Of a stretch of 46,967 nt of DNA, positions 34,698 through 42,189 are shown piece after piece; position 1 is the stretch's first letter; each line of letters begins with the position of its first letter. Made by a program: the position numbers and the translations under genes. The DNA is from Fulvimarina sp. (GTDB lineage Bacteria; Pseudomonadota; Alphaproteobacteria; Rhizobiales; Rhizobiaceae): NCBI GenBank assembly GCA_002700095.1, contig PACL01000098.1, positions 1 to 46,967 of the forward strand. The letters run 5' to 3'. The notes under the pieces are model-generated. The model did not search any database. It had not been told where the DNA came from and was given only the letters and a program-made list of their open reading frames with translations.

Positions 34698-34723
34698 CGG
34701 TCGTCGGACGACCCGCGCGGGCC

Positions 34724-35066
34724 GAGTGGGACCAGCCGGCAGGACTGCGCCGCCCTATGCTTGTCGGCGCTGGCGTCTGGGTCTTCACGCCGCTGATGAC
34801 GGTGCTCGTCGGGCTCCATGACGACGATCAGGTCCGGGCCGCCCCGATCCGCATGATCAGCGCGATCACCTCGGGCGCGGCTTTCCTCGCCGCCGGGGCG
34901 ATCATCCAGGCCAAGGGCGAGGTGCGGGGGCTGACCACCGGCGCCTCGCTCTGGATGGCAGGTTCGGTGGGCCTTGCCTGCGGCCTCGGGGAATATCTCC
35001 TGGCGCTCATGGCGGTGGGCGCAACCCTTTGCCGTGCTATCGCTGGTTCGCCTGTTCGAGCCTTGA
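34724..35066 (+). pseudogene. Truncated, frameshifted MgtC/SapB family remnant
   Basis: Reading from about 34724, the sequence encodes WDQPAGLRRPMLVGAGVWVF, then GAAFLAAGAIIQAKGEVRGL, TTGASLWMAGSVGLACGLGE and YLLALMAVG. This aligns with the middle and end of MgtC/SapB membrane proteins (kpAGLRThmLVgLG.., GfLGAGvIi..g..vrGLTTAAsiW..aaiGlacG.g.Y). The usual N-terminal helices and the GLERE motif are missing; the sequence upstream is unrelated and runs into the hydrolase stop. Around 35010-35030 the frame shifts: a different frame then reads FAVLSLVRLFEP and stops at 35066, restoring the expected C-terminal helix. In the original frame translation runs on to 35236 into antisense sequence of the next gene. 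I read this as a decayed gene. Confidence 0.75.
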
Positions 35067-35087
35067 CCGGGTCCCGCCGGGCCGGCC

Positions 35088-36086
35088 TTAGATCGCCGAC
35101 GGCGCGCCGGTCTGCCGCACCGCCTCGGAGGCCGCGGGTTCGCCAGCTTCGCCGGCGGTCGGGGCGGTCTCGGCAGCTTCAACGGCCGGTGGCGCCGGCG
35201 GGAACGTCGGATAGGTCGGCGCCGGCGGACCTATGAATTGCGGCCCGTCGGGCAGCGGCCGCACCAGGCGGTAGGCCACAAGTTCCTCCGGCGTCAGCAC
35301 ATAGAGGCTGGCCGCCGGCGTCTGCATCGCCTTGATCCACAGCGCCGGATCGACGCCCATCTCCGCGAGCAGGCTCTGGCATTCGGCCGTCGTCGCCTGG
35401 ATCTCGGCGATCGAGCGGTCGACCGTGGAGGGCAGCCCCGGCTCCGACCCCGACACGGCGAAGACCTGATGGACCCCGACCCAGGCGCCCTCGCCGGCCC
35501 GCCGCGTCAGGCCGCCGGCAAGCACCAGCGGACAGGCGGAGGCGCAGTAGCCGTCGTCGGGCACGCGGGTGGCGATGTCCTGGCTGCGCAGGTCCCGGGC
35601 CATGGCGATCGCATCGGCGACCGAGCCGCCGGGCGAGTGCATCACGAGGGTCTCGACGCCTGCCGCCTCGGGCGTCGCCAGAAATGTGCGCAGCGCCTCG
35701 GCCGTGCCGAACTCGATGCGGCCGATGGCGCTGGCCTCGCCGTTTGGCCCGATGAAGAAGCGCATCGGCGCCGCCAGTGCCTCGCCCTCCACCGGGCCGT
35801 CATAGCCCGGCAACACCGGTTCGCCCCGATCGGGACCGACCGGCATCGCCCGCGGCAGATAGGGGCGGATCTGGTCGCCCGGCCGGGGCGGGCGAAGCGG
35901 CATCGGCTCGATGCGGCTGGTGCGCTCCTCCTCGGCGGCGCGCTCCGCCATCGAGCGGTAGTCGATGAAGACGATGGCGAGGGACACGCTGAGCAGCGCC
36001 ACGAAGACGAGGCGCAGCACCGATCCCTCGGGCAGCGCCAGAAGGACGCGCTCCAGCCGCCCCGGCGGTGTCTCGTCGCCGATCAT
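35088..36086 (-). CDS. Membrane-anchored ClpP-fold protein (COG3904 type)
   Basis: A 332-residue protein with one N-terminal membrane anchor (about residues 22-43) and a periplasmic ClpP/crotonase-fold domain (about 120-265). Signature elements are LVMHSPGGSVADAIAMARDL (oxyanion Gly-Gly) and GYCASACPLVLAGG, with the presumed nucleophile Ser in ASAC. WVGVHQVF supplies the presumed catalytic His. Two cysteines flank the Ser and a third lies further on. The C-terminus (about 285-332) is Pro/Ala-rich. Such proteins are widespread in rhizobia, annotated as periplasmic or ATP-dependent protease-like, with no proven substrate. It lies 60 bp downstream of the next upstream gene on the same strand, so the two are probably one operon. 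Confidence 0.8.
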   Translation of the reverse strand: MIGDETPPGRLERVLLALPEGSVLRLVFVALLSVSLAIVFIDYRSMAERAAEEERTSRIEPMPLRPPRPGDQIRPYLPRAMPVGPDRGEPVLPGYDGPVEGEALAAPMRFFIGPNGEASAIGRIEFGTAEALRTFLATPEAAGVETLVMHSPGGSVADAIAMARDLRSQDIATRVPDDGYCASACPLVLAGGLTRRAGEGAWVGVHQVFAVSGSEPGLPSTVDRSIAEIQATTAECQSLLAEMGVDPALWIKAMQTPAASLYVLTPEELVAYRLVRPLPDGPQFIGPPAPTYPTFPPAPPAVEAAETAPTAGEAGEPAASEAVRQTGAPSAI

Positions 36087-36146
36087 CCGAGGGCTACCTG
36101 AGGGAGCAGTCTGGCATGGCCGGACATGTGGCGGATCGGCACCGCC

Positions 36147-37505
36147 TCACCGCGCGGCCGTCTTGGGAAAGGGCGTCGCGCTCGCCGGATGATTGCGCTG
36201 GATGATGTCGTCCGCCTCGCGCGGCGGGCCGACGATCTCGCCGTGATGGACCGCCGCCTCCCGGTCTCCCGCGTCCCGGTAGTCGGCCTCACGGTTACCC
36301 ACGTCGACATCGCCGCGCTCGGCCGCGTGGAGCTTCTTCTGGATGCGCAGCGCGCGCATCATCTCGCCGGCGCTCATGTCGCCGAGTTCGAGTTCCTCGC
36401 CCTCCTCGCGGCGGATCACGTCCTGGACGATGCAGAGGACGAAGATCAGCACCGCCGGCAGAAGGTCGATGGAGATCGCCCCCGCCCAGGAGGGCAGGAA
36501 GTCGCGCGCATAGCGGATGACCGCCTCCGGCGCCGACAGCGGCGTGAAGCGCAGCGGCTCGACCTTCGGCCGGGCGAGGATCTCGTCCGCCGCCGTCGCC
36601 AGCGCCAGGCTCTGGGCCTGGACCGCCGCCTCGATGGTGCCGACGACGCGGCTCTGGCGCTCGCGCAGGTCCGCGTCGCCGGCATCGGCGATGGGGGCGA
36701 TGAAGCTGCGGCCGAGATCTTCAGCCGCACGGCGCACGGCGGGCGCGACCGAGGTCTGTTCCAGCGAGGTCAGGAGGCCCGACAGGGCGACGGCCTCCTC
36801 CCCATAGGCATTGGCGCGTTCGGCGACCGGCCCTTGCGAGGAGACCAGCTTGCGCATCGCCGACAGATGTTCGCCGCCCTGCTCGAACAGCACCTTCACC
36901 TGCTCGCGCGAACCCTCGATCTCGCCCTGCAGGCCGGAGAGCTGGCTCGACATCTGGCGCAGGAGCTGCACCACCGTCCCCGAACCGGAGGTGCCGGTGA
37001 GAACGCCGGACCGCGCCTCCTGCTCCGACAGGCCGGCGAAGCGCTGGGAGGCGAGCTGGATATCCGGCAACAGGCTCTGGGCCGCCAGCGCGTTCTCGTG
37101 CGCCTCGTTGAGCTTCTGCTGATACTCTTCTGTGGTGACCGACAGATGCTGCTCCAGCGCCGCCGAGCCGGCGAGCGCCGCCGCGTTCAGCCAGGACGAC
37201 ATGGCGATGATCATCGCCGAGCCGATGGCCATGGCGAGATAGAGCATGCGGCGGCCGCCCGGCTGGCGCACATGCGGCATGAACCGCATCAGATAGGACC
37301 AGAAGGCGTAGATCGCGACGGAGACGGCCGAAGAATAGACGATGGCGCCGAGGAACACCGTCGTCTCGTCGCCGTCGAGCAGTTCGCGCACGCCGAGATA
37401 GGTGTAGACGCCGCTGGCCAGCGCCAGCACCGAAAGGGTGATGCGGGTGGTGGCGTCGAGGCGGGTGACCTGCCCCCTCAACGTGTAGGATTGCGATGCA
37501 CCCAT
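36147..37505 (-). CDS. Four-helix membrane protein of unknown function
   Basis: A 452-residue protein I do not recognise by name. Three hydrophobic segments lie near the N-terminus (about 22-42, 50-72, 84-108) and a fourth at about 342-364 (IDLLPAVLIFVLCIVQDVI). Between them, residues about 110-335 are helical and polar (QHLSVTTEEYQQKLNEAHEN and MSSQLSGLQGEIEGSREQVK), likely a periplasmic coiled coil. The cytoplasmic tail after residue 365 is acidic, then basic. The layout of helices around a coiled coil resembles a mechanosensory or scaffold protein rather than a transporter. It heads a probable operon with the ClpP-fold gene. GC skew and codon use look native. Confidence 0.75.
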   Translation of the reverse strand: MGASQSYTLRGQVTRLDATTRITLSVLALASGVYTYLGVRELLDGDETTVFLGAIVYSSAVSVAIYAFWSYLMRFMPHVRQPGGRRMLYLAMAIGSAMIIAMSSWLNAAALAGSAALEQHLSVTTEEYQQKLNEAHENALAAQSLLPDIQLASQRFAGLSEQEARSGVLTGTSGSGTVVQLLRQMSSQLSGLQGEIEGSREQVKVLFEQGGEHLSAMRKLVSSQGPVAERANAYGEEAVALSGLLTSLEQTSVAPAVRRAAEDLGRSFIAPIADAGDADLRERQSRVVGTIEAAVQAQSLALATAADEILARPKVEPLRFTPLSAPEAVIRYARDFLPSWAGAISIDLLPAVLIFVLCIVQDVIRREEGEELELGDMSAGEMMRALRIQKKLHAAERGDVDVGNREADYRDAGDREAAVHHGEIVGPPREADDIIQRNHPASATPFPKTAAR

Positions 37506-37848
37506 GAAGGCGGGATCCTCTCATCGACCGGCGGTGGGACGACCCGCCCTCGCGAAGCGCCGTGCTTAACGAGAGATTAAGGCTTTCCCTCGCCGAGCGG
37601 TAGGGTGCCCGTCCGGCTGCCGATGATGCCGATCGCGTGATGCGCGGTCATGGTTAACGAAATGCGACCGATTGCGCATCGATGGATGGCGAGATCTGCA
37701 GGATTTGCATTACTAAGAGCGAAACGATAGAGGACTTCTATCGTTAGTTCAGCTAAACCCATTATAAAAGCTGCCCGTGATAAAAATTAGCTATCGCATA
37801 TATGCATGGCTGTCATGCCTCCGCGGCGATTGCTCTGAAATCCTGATC

Positions 37849-37854
37849 TATTAT
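37849..37854 (+). promoter_or_regulatory. Candidate -10 box of the small RNA
   Basis: TATTAT at 37849-37854 lies about 8 bases before the proposed RNA start. A weak -35 candidate (CGATTG, 37827-37832) lies 16 bases upstream. The stretch 37690-37860 is also clearly richer in A/T than the genome average, as expected of a promoter. Confidence 0.4.
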
Positions 37855-37861
37855 TCTCCTT

Positions 37862-37972
37862 GTCAGTCGGATGCTTCGGCATCTCCTCCCAGTCGTCGGG
37901 TCCGGCTGTTTCCTCCCATACGGTCTTTCGAGACCACGCTTGGCCGGGTTCCTTGGGACCCGGCTTTTTTTT
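37862..37972 (+). ncRNA. Candidate trans-acting small RNA with CCUCCC motifs
   Basis: An intergenic plus-strand unit of about 110 nt lies between two minus-strand genes with no open frame. In order it has hairpin GATGC-UUCG-GCAUC (37870-37883), UCCUCCC (37884-37890), a linker, UUUCCUCCCA (37909-37918), hairpin GGUCU-UUCG-AGACC (37922-37935) and a perfect terminator hairpin with eight U (37943-37972). Single-stranded CCUCCC segments complementary to Shine-Dalgarno sequences are the mark of rhizobial small-RNA families such as alpha-r8/mmgR (a conserved UUUCCUCCCU) and alpha-r14. Membership is my inference; the exact 5' end is unknown. A promoter-like TATTAT lies at 37849-37854. Confidence 0.7.
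37943..37972 (+). terminator. Strong rho-independent terminator (plus strand)
   Basis: Stem GCCGGGTTCC (37943-37952) pairs with GGGACCCGGC (37955-37964, one G-U pair), followed at once by eight T (37965-37972). The reverse strand lacks a T-run, so it works only on the plus strand, where no protein gene precedes it. Confidence 0.85.
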
Positions 37973-38026
37973 GCGCGCAATCCGGGTCTGGCGGCTGCGT
38001 GAAGGCAAACGATTCCCCCAAACGCG

Positions 38027-38061
38027 AAACCCGCCGCCGGATCGCGCCGGCAGCGGGCTTT
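38027..38061 (-). terminator. Terminator of the aspartate aminotransferase gene (minus strand)
   Basis: Read on the minus strand, AAGCCCGCTGCCGG (38060-38047) pairs with CCGGCGGCGGGTTT (38040-38027) over 14 bp with two wobble pairs, then CGCGTTT. It lies about 50 bases past the stop codon of the aminotransferase and converges with the small-RNA terminator. Confidence 0.65.
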
Positions 38062-38110
38062 GCAGGAACGTTCGCGGTCGCTGGCACCGCCTGATGCGGC
38101 ACCCGGCGGC

Positions 38111-39316
38111 TCAGTCGTCGAGGCTGCCGCAGAAGCGCTGGATGCGCGAGCAGGCTTCCTCGAGCAGAGCCTCGGAGGTCGCGTAGGAGATGCGGAAGTT
38201 GGGGCCGAGGCCGAAGGCCGAGCCGTGCACCACCGCGACGCCCTCGGCCTCGAGCAGCTCGGTGACGAAGTCCTGGTCGGTCTCGATGACCTTCCCGGTC
38301 GACGTCTTCTTGCCGATCAGGCCCTTGCAGGACGGATAGACGTAAAAGGCGCCCTCCGGCGACGGGCACTCGATGCCGCGCGCCTGGTTGAGCATGCCGA
38401 CGACGAGATCGCGGCGCCCCTGGAAGATCTCGCGATTGCGCGGGATGAAGTCCTGCGGGCCGTTCAGTGCCTCGACCGCCGCCCATTGGGCGATCGAGCA
38501 GGCGCCGGAGGTCTGCTGGCCCTGGATCATGTCCATCGCCTTCATCAGCGCCAGCGGGCCGGCGCCGTAGCCGATGCGCCAGCCGGTCATCGCATAGGCC
38601 TTCGAGACGCCGTTCATCGTCAGCGTGCGCTCGTAGAGGCCGGGCTCGACCTGCGCCGGCGTCGTGAAGACGAACTCGCCATAGACGAGATGCTCGTACA
38701 TGTCGTCGGTCAGCACCCAGACATGGGGATGGCGCATCAACACATCGGCAAGCCCGCGCAGCTCGGCCTCGCTATAGGCGGCGCCCGACGGGTTGGACGG
38801 CGAATTGAACAGGAACCACTTGGTCTTCGGCGTGATCGCCGCTTCCAGCGCCTCGGGGGTGAGCTTGAAATTGTCCTCGATCCGGGTCGTGACGAAGACC
38901 GGCGTGCCGCCGCAGATCGCCACCATCTCGGGATAGGACACCCAGTAGGGCGCCGGGATGATCACCTCGTCGCCGGGGTTCAGCGTCGCCATGAAGGCGT
39001 TGAACAGGATCTGCTTGCCGCCGGTGCCGACGATGGTCTGCTCCGGCTTGTAGTCGAGGCCGTTCTCGCGCTTGAACTTGGCGGCAATCGCCTGGCGCAG
39101 CTCCGGAATGCCGGAAACCGGCGTGTACTTGGTCTCGCCGCGGCGGATCGCGTCGATGGCGGCTTCCTTGATGTTGTCCGGCGTATCGAAATCCGGCTCG
39201 CCGGCGCCGAGACCGATGACGTCGCGGCCTTTCGCCTTGAGGTCGCGGGCCTTCTGCGAGACGGCGATGGTGGCCGAAGGCTTCACGCGATCGAGGGCGG
39301 CGGCAAGAAACGCCAT
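38111..39316 (-). CDS. aspC: Aspartate aminotransferase (class I, pyridoxal phosphate)
   Basis: Interconverts aspartate and 2-oxoglutarate with oxaloacetate and glutamate; cytoplasmic dimer, 401 residues. It has the rhizobial AatA/AspC pattern: SATIAVSQKARDLKAKGRDV near residue 14, GLGAGEPDFDTP near 35, TKYTPVSGIPELR near 62, GTGGKQILFNAFMA near 100, and FNSPSNPSGAAYSEAEL near 172. The PLP lysine is in NGVSKAYAMTGWRIGYG near 237. SPEGAFYVYPSCKG near 318 and an Arg in GPNFRISYA complete the substrate site. GGAG lies upstream of the ATG. This subgroup often also accepts prephenate or aromatic acids. It is probably a single-gene unit with its own terminator. Confidence 0.95.
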   Translation of the reverse strand: MAFLAAALDRVKPSATIAVSQKARDLKAKGRDVIGLGAGEPDFDTPDNIKEAAIDAIRRGETKYTPVSGIPELRQAIAAKFKRENGLDYKPEQTIVGTGGKQILFNAFMATLNPGDEVIIPAPYWVSYPEMVAICGGTPVFVTTRIEDNFKLTPEALEAAITPKTKWFLFNSPSNPSGAAYSEAELRGLADVLMRHPHVWVLTDDMYEHLVYGEFVFTTPAQVEPGLYERTLTMNGVSKAYAMTGWRIGYGAGPLALMKAMDMIQGQQTSGACSIAQWAAVEALNGPQDFIPRNREIFQGRRDLVVGMLNQARGIECPSPEGAFYVYPSCKGLIGKKTSTGKVIETDQDFVTELLEAEGVAVVHGSAFGLGPNFRISYATSEALLEEACSRIQRFCGSLDD

Positions 39317-39457
39317 TGTCTGGTACTCCGGTGATTGTGATGATGCGGACGCGCCCAGCGCGCCTTGACAAACGGCGCGAAACTAGTCCCGCCCGGCCAA
39401 AGGCGCAAGCCGGGAATGTGTCCCGCCCGATCGATCGCTCACCGGAGGAGCGGTAAC

Positions 39458-41887
39458 TCAGAAGACGAAGTCGTTGGCGTCGAGATCTGCCACCGACACG
39501 CCGAGGAGCCGGATCGAATTGACCCCGTCGAGGATGAGCGCGTCCTGACCCGACTGCAAGAGGTGGTTCGCAACCAGATCCGCATAGGACGTGATGTCGG
39601 AAACGCCGGCAAGATCGATCTTCTCGACATTGTTGAACGCCTCGAAGTCGACGATCGTGTCGCTTCCGAAGCCGTTGGCGAAGACGAAGGTGTCGGCGTT
39701 GAAATCACCTTGCAGCGTGTCGTTTCCCGAGCCCCCGATGATCCTGTCGGCCCCGGCATAGCCCCGCACGAAATCGTTTCCCGAACCACCGTCGAGTTCG
39801 TTGTTCGCCGAGCCGCCGAGCAGAGTGTCGGCGCCGCCGCCGCCGGAGAGGAAGAGGGTTCCGGCGCCGCCGATGAGCAGGTCGTTCCCGGAGCCGGTGA
39901 TGGCGCGTTCGAAGCCGCTGATGGCGTCCGCGCCGATCTGGACGCCGATGGCCGTCAAGCTTTGCAGGTTGAGCTCGATGGCGGTTGTCGCGGGCGCATA
40001 GGTGATCGTGTCGGTACCCGCTCCCGCACCGAGCTGATCGCCCACCCCGTCGAGATCGGCCGCGAAGGTATCGTTGCCCTCGGATCCGAAGATCGTGTCG
40101 CTTCCCATGCCGCCGGCAAGGTAGTCGTCTCCGCCGCCACCGACGATGAAGTCGTTGCCGCCTTTGCCGAACAGGATGTCGTTGCCGTCCGCCCCACGCA
40201 GATCGTTCGCCTGCCCGTCCCCGGCGACGATGTCGGCATTGGCGGTGCCGTTGAAGTGCGTGAAGTTCGCGATCTGGAAGACCAGCTGATCGCCGGCGAT
40301 CGGGCTCGAGCTGTCGAAGAGGATCTGCAGGGTTCCGGCAGCGAGATCGACGTTGAAGGTGCTGTCGGCCGAATTCTCGCCGTCGATCCGGTTCTGGAAG
40401 CCCGACGCGCCGACGATGCGTTCGATGCTGGCCTGGACGCCGCCCGGGCCGAAGCTCGACTGGAGCGTGTCGACGCCGAGGCCCTGCTTGTCGATCACGC
40501 CTCGCGACAGCAGGGTCACGGCGCCGCCGAGATAAGTGTAGTCGACGGTATCGACACCCGAACCGCCGTCCATGAGATCGGTGCCGCGGTTCCCGAACAG
40601 GATGTCGTCACCGGAGCCGCCGAGCAGCGTGTCGTTACCCTCCAGCGCATAGAGGCGATCGTTGCCGCCAAGGCCCAAAACGGAAACGCCGCCATTGCGG
40701 TTGGCGAAGAGCGCGTCGGCACCACCCGTTCCGCTCACCGATGTCCGGTAGCCGTCCAGAACCCGCCCGGTGATGTCGACGTCACCCGGCGAGCCGGAGG
40801 CAAGGATCTGGACCGACCGGTTGTCGCTGGCGACCGCCGCGTCGAGGCTGTTGCTCTGACCGATATCGACGGCCAGGCCTTCCTGGGAGACGATGTTTCC
40901 GGCGTTGTCATACCACCAGAGCCGCTGAAACTGCACCAGCCCGCCAGTCCCGCCGATCTGCGGCCCCGTATCCGTATTGAAGTAGCTCAGAGCGAACCCG
41001 TCGGCGCCGACCTCGACCGTCGCGCCGAAGGTCTCGACCTCGTTCGCATCGACCGCAGTGCGCCCTTTCTCCAGATTTCCGAGGGCATCGTAGAGCTGGT
41101 AGAATACGTCTCTCGACCCGGTAGCCCCCTCCTCCCAGACGACCACGAAACCGCCGTCGCTCAGCGCCGCGACGTCGACGGAATTGATCCGCGCTCCCGT
41201 CGTGGTGACGAGGATGTTTCCGGCGCCGAAATTCGATGCGGGATTGATGAATGCCGCCCGGACGATGGAGTTGCCGCTCGGGTCAACCTGGTCGATATAG
41301 GCGATGACGGCATTGCCGTTCGCCAGCGTGTCCACGGCCGGCGCGGTCTGGTTGTCGGCCTGATTGTCGACGATGATCTCGGACGAAACGTTGCCGAACT
41401 GGTCGACGACCCGCGCCTTGATCCCAAAATTGCCGTTCTCGAAGTCCTGATACGCCACGAACAGGCCATTGGAGCCGTAGCCGGTGACGGCCGCCTGGCT
41501 CTCGATCGAAGACGTCGCCGAAAGCGCGCCGGCGTTGATGATCGTGCCGGTCGCATCCCGCCGTTCGAAGTAGATGTCCCCGCCGCCGGAGGTGTAGACG
41601 AGCGCCGCCCCGCCATCGTCGAGTGCGACCAGATCCGGCTGGTCCTGGTTGCCGGCGGTCACCACCGTGTTGGCATTGCCCTCGGGGATCAGCGCGACGC
41701 CGGTCGGATCGAACACCCGGACCACCAGAGCCGAGCCGCTCAGGTCCGCTCCGAAACCGTTGCTATCCACCCAGACCGCAATGAAGGTGCCGTTCGCCGC
41801 GCCGATCACCTCGATGTCGCCGACGCTCGGAAGCGCAGCGGAGTTGAGCGACGCGTTGTCGTAAAGAATCGAACCGTTGATGCTCAC
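39458..41887 (-). CDS. RTX-type calcium-binding protein, predicted type I secreted
   Basis: An 809-residue acidic protein without cysteine-rich or signal-peptide features. Residues about 1-370 consist of repeated beta-rich segments of 50-60 residues with a shared pattern, such as GTFIAVWVD, GGAALVYTS, NGLFVAYQD, NGNAVIAYID, GGFVVVWEE and DGFALSYFN; these resemble a beta-propeller. Residues about 385-770 hold several blocks of GGxGxD nonapeptides (GSGDDILFGNRGTDLMDGG, KGGNDFIVGGGGDDYLAGG and others), which bind Ca2+ and fold on secretion. The C-terminal tail NSIRLLGVSVADLDANDFVF ends in hydrophobic residues typical of type I secretion signals. The start is GTG at 41887. No HlyB/HlyD/TolC genes are adjacent. 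Role could be adhesion, biofilm or surface layer. Confidence 0.9.
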   Translation of the reverse strand: MSINGSILYDNASLNSAALPSVGDIEVIGAANGTFIAVWVDSNGFGADLSGSALVVRVFDPTGVALIPEGNANTVVTAGNQDQPDLVALDDGGAALVYTSGGGDIYFERRDATGTIINAGALSATSSIESQAAVTGYGSNGLFVAYQDFENGNFGIKARVVDQFGNVSSEIIVDNQADNQTAPAVDTLANGNAVIAYIDQVDPSGNSIVRAAFINPASNFGAGNILVTTTGARINSVDVAALSDGGFVVVWEEGATGSRDVFYQLYDALGNLEKGRTAVDANEVETFGATVEVGADGFALSYFNTDTGPQIGGTGGLVQFQRLWWYDNAGNIVSQEGLAVDIGQSNSLDAAVASDNRSVQILASGSPGDVDITGRVLDGYRTSVSGTGGADALFANRNGGVSVLGLGGNDRLYALEGNDTLLGGSGDDILFGNRGTDLMDGGSGVDTVDYTYLGGAVTLLSRGVIDKQGLGVDTLQSSFGPGGVQASIERIVGASGFQNRIDGENSADSTFNVDLAAGTLQILFDSSSPIAGDQLVFQIANFTHFNGTANADIVAGDGQANDLRGADGNDILFGKGGNDFIVGGGGDDYLAGGMGSDTIFGSEGNDTFAADLDGVGDQLGAGAGTDTITYAPATTAIELNLQSLTAIGVQIGADAISGFERAITGSGNDLLIGGAGTLFLSGGGGADTLLGGSANNELDGGSGNDFVRGYAGADRIIGGSGNDTLQGDFNADTFVFANGFGSDTIVDFEAFNNVEKIDLAGVSDITSYADLVANHLLQSGQDALILDGVNSIRLLGVSVADLDANDFVF

Positions 41888-42189
41888 TGGATTTCCGCCG
41901 CGTTGGATTCGGGAAACTCAGGAGACATTGCGGCAGGTAACAATTCAAGATTGTGAATGATCAACAACTTTTGATAGTTTTTCTGATTGTTTCACCTGAA
42001 CACTCTTCAGCGCAGCTGAAAACGCTGCGGAACATGGTGAATTCCCTCCCGCACTGGTCAAGCCTGTGGTTCCGCTCGAACGCCGGCTTATCCACCAGAT
42101 CGCCGAGTGACCCCACCAGATCGCCGATTGACCATTGGCGAGCGCGCCGTCAGTTTGCTCGCGCCTAGAGAAAGCGGAAGCAGAGGCCG
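41888..42189. promoter_or_regulatory. Divergent control region between the RTX and deacetylase genes
   Basis: This 302-bp gap separates two divergent genes. Bases about 41935-42005 are AT-rich for this genome (CAACAACTTTTGATAG and nearby), consistent with a promoter for the RTX gene. Nearer the deacetylase gene lies a 21-bp direct tandem repeat. No gene is visible here. Confidence 0.45.
42092..42133. repeat. 21-bp tandem direct repeat
   Basis: Two adjacent copies, CCACCAGATCGCCGAGTGAC plus C (42092-42112) and CCACCAGATCGCCGATTGAC plus C (42113-42133), differ at one position. A 21-bp period is two helical turns, so the copies face the same side of the DNA. They lie 57-98 bases before the deacetylase start codon and could be a paired operator. 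Confidence 0.6.

Noticed and set aside
42092..42133. Tandem 21-bp repeat as a CRISPR array
   Set aside because: There are only two copies, no spacers between them and no cas genes.
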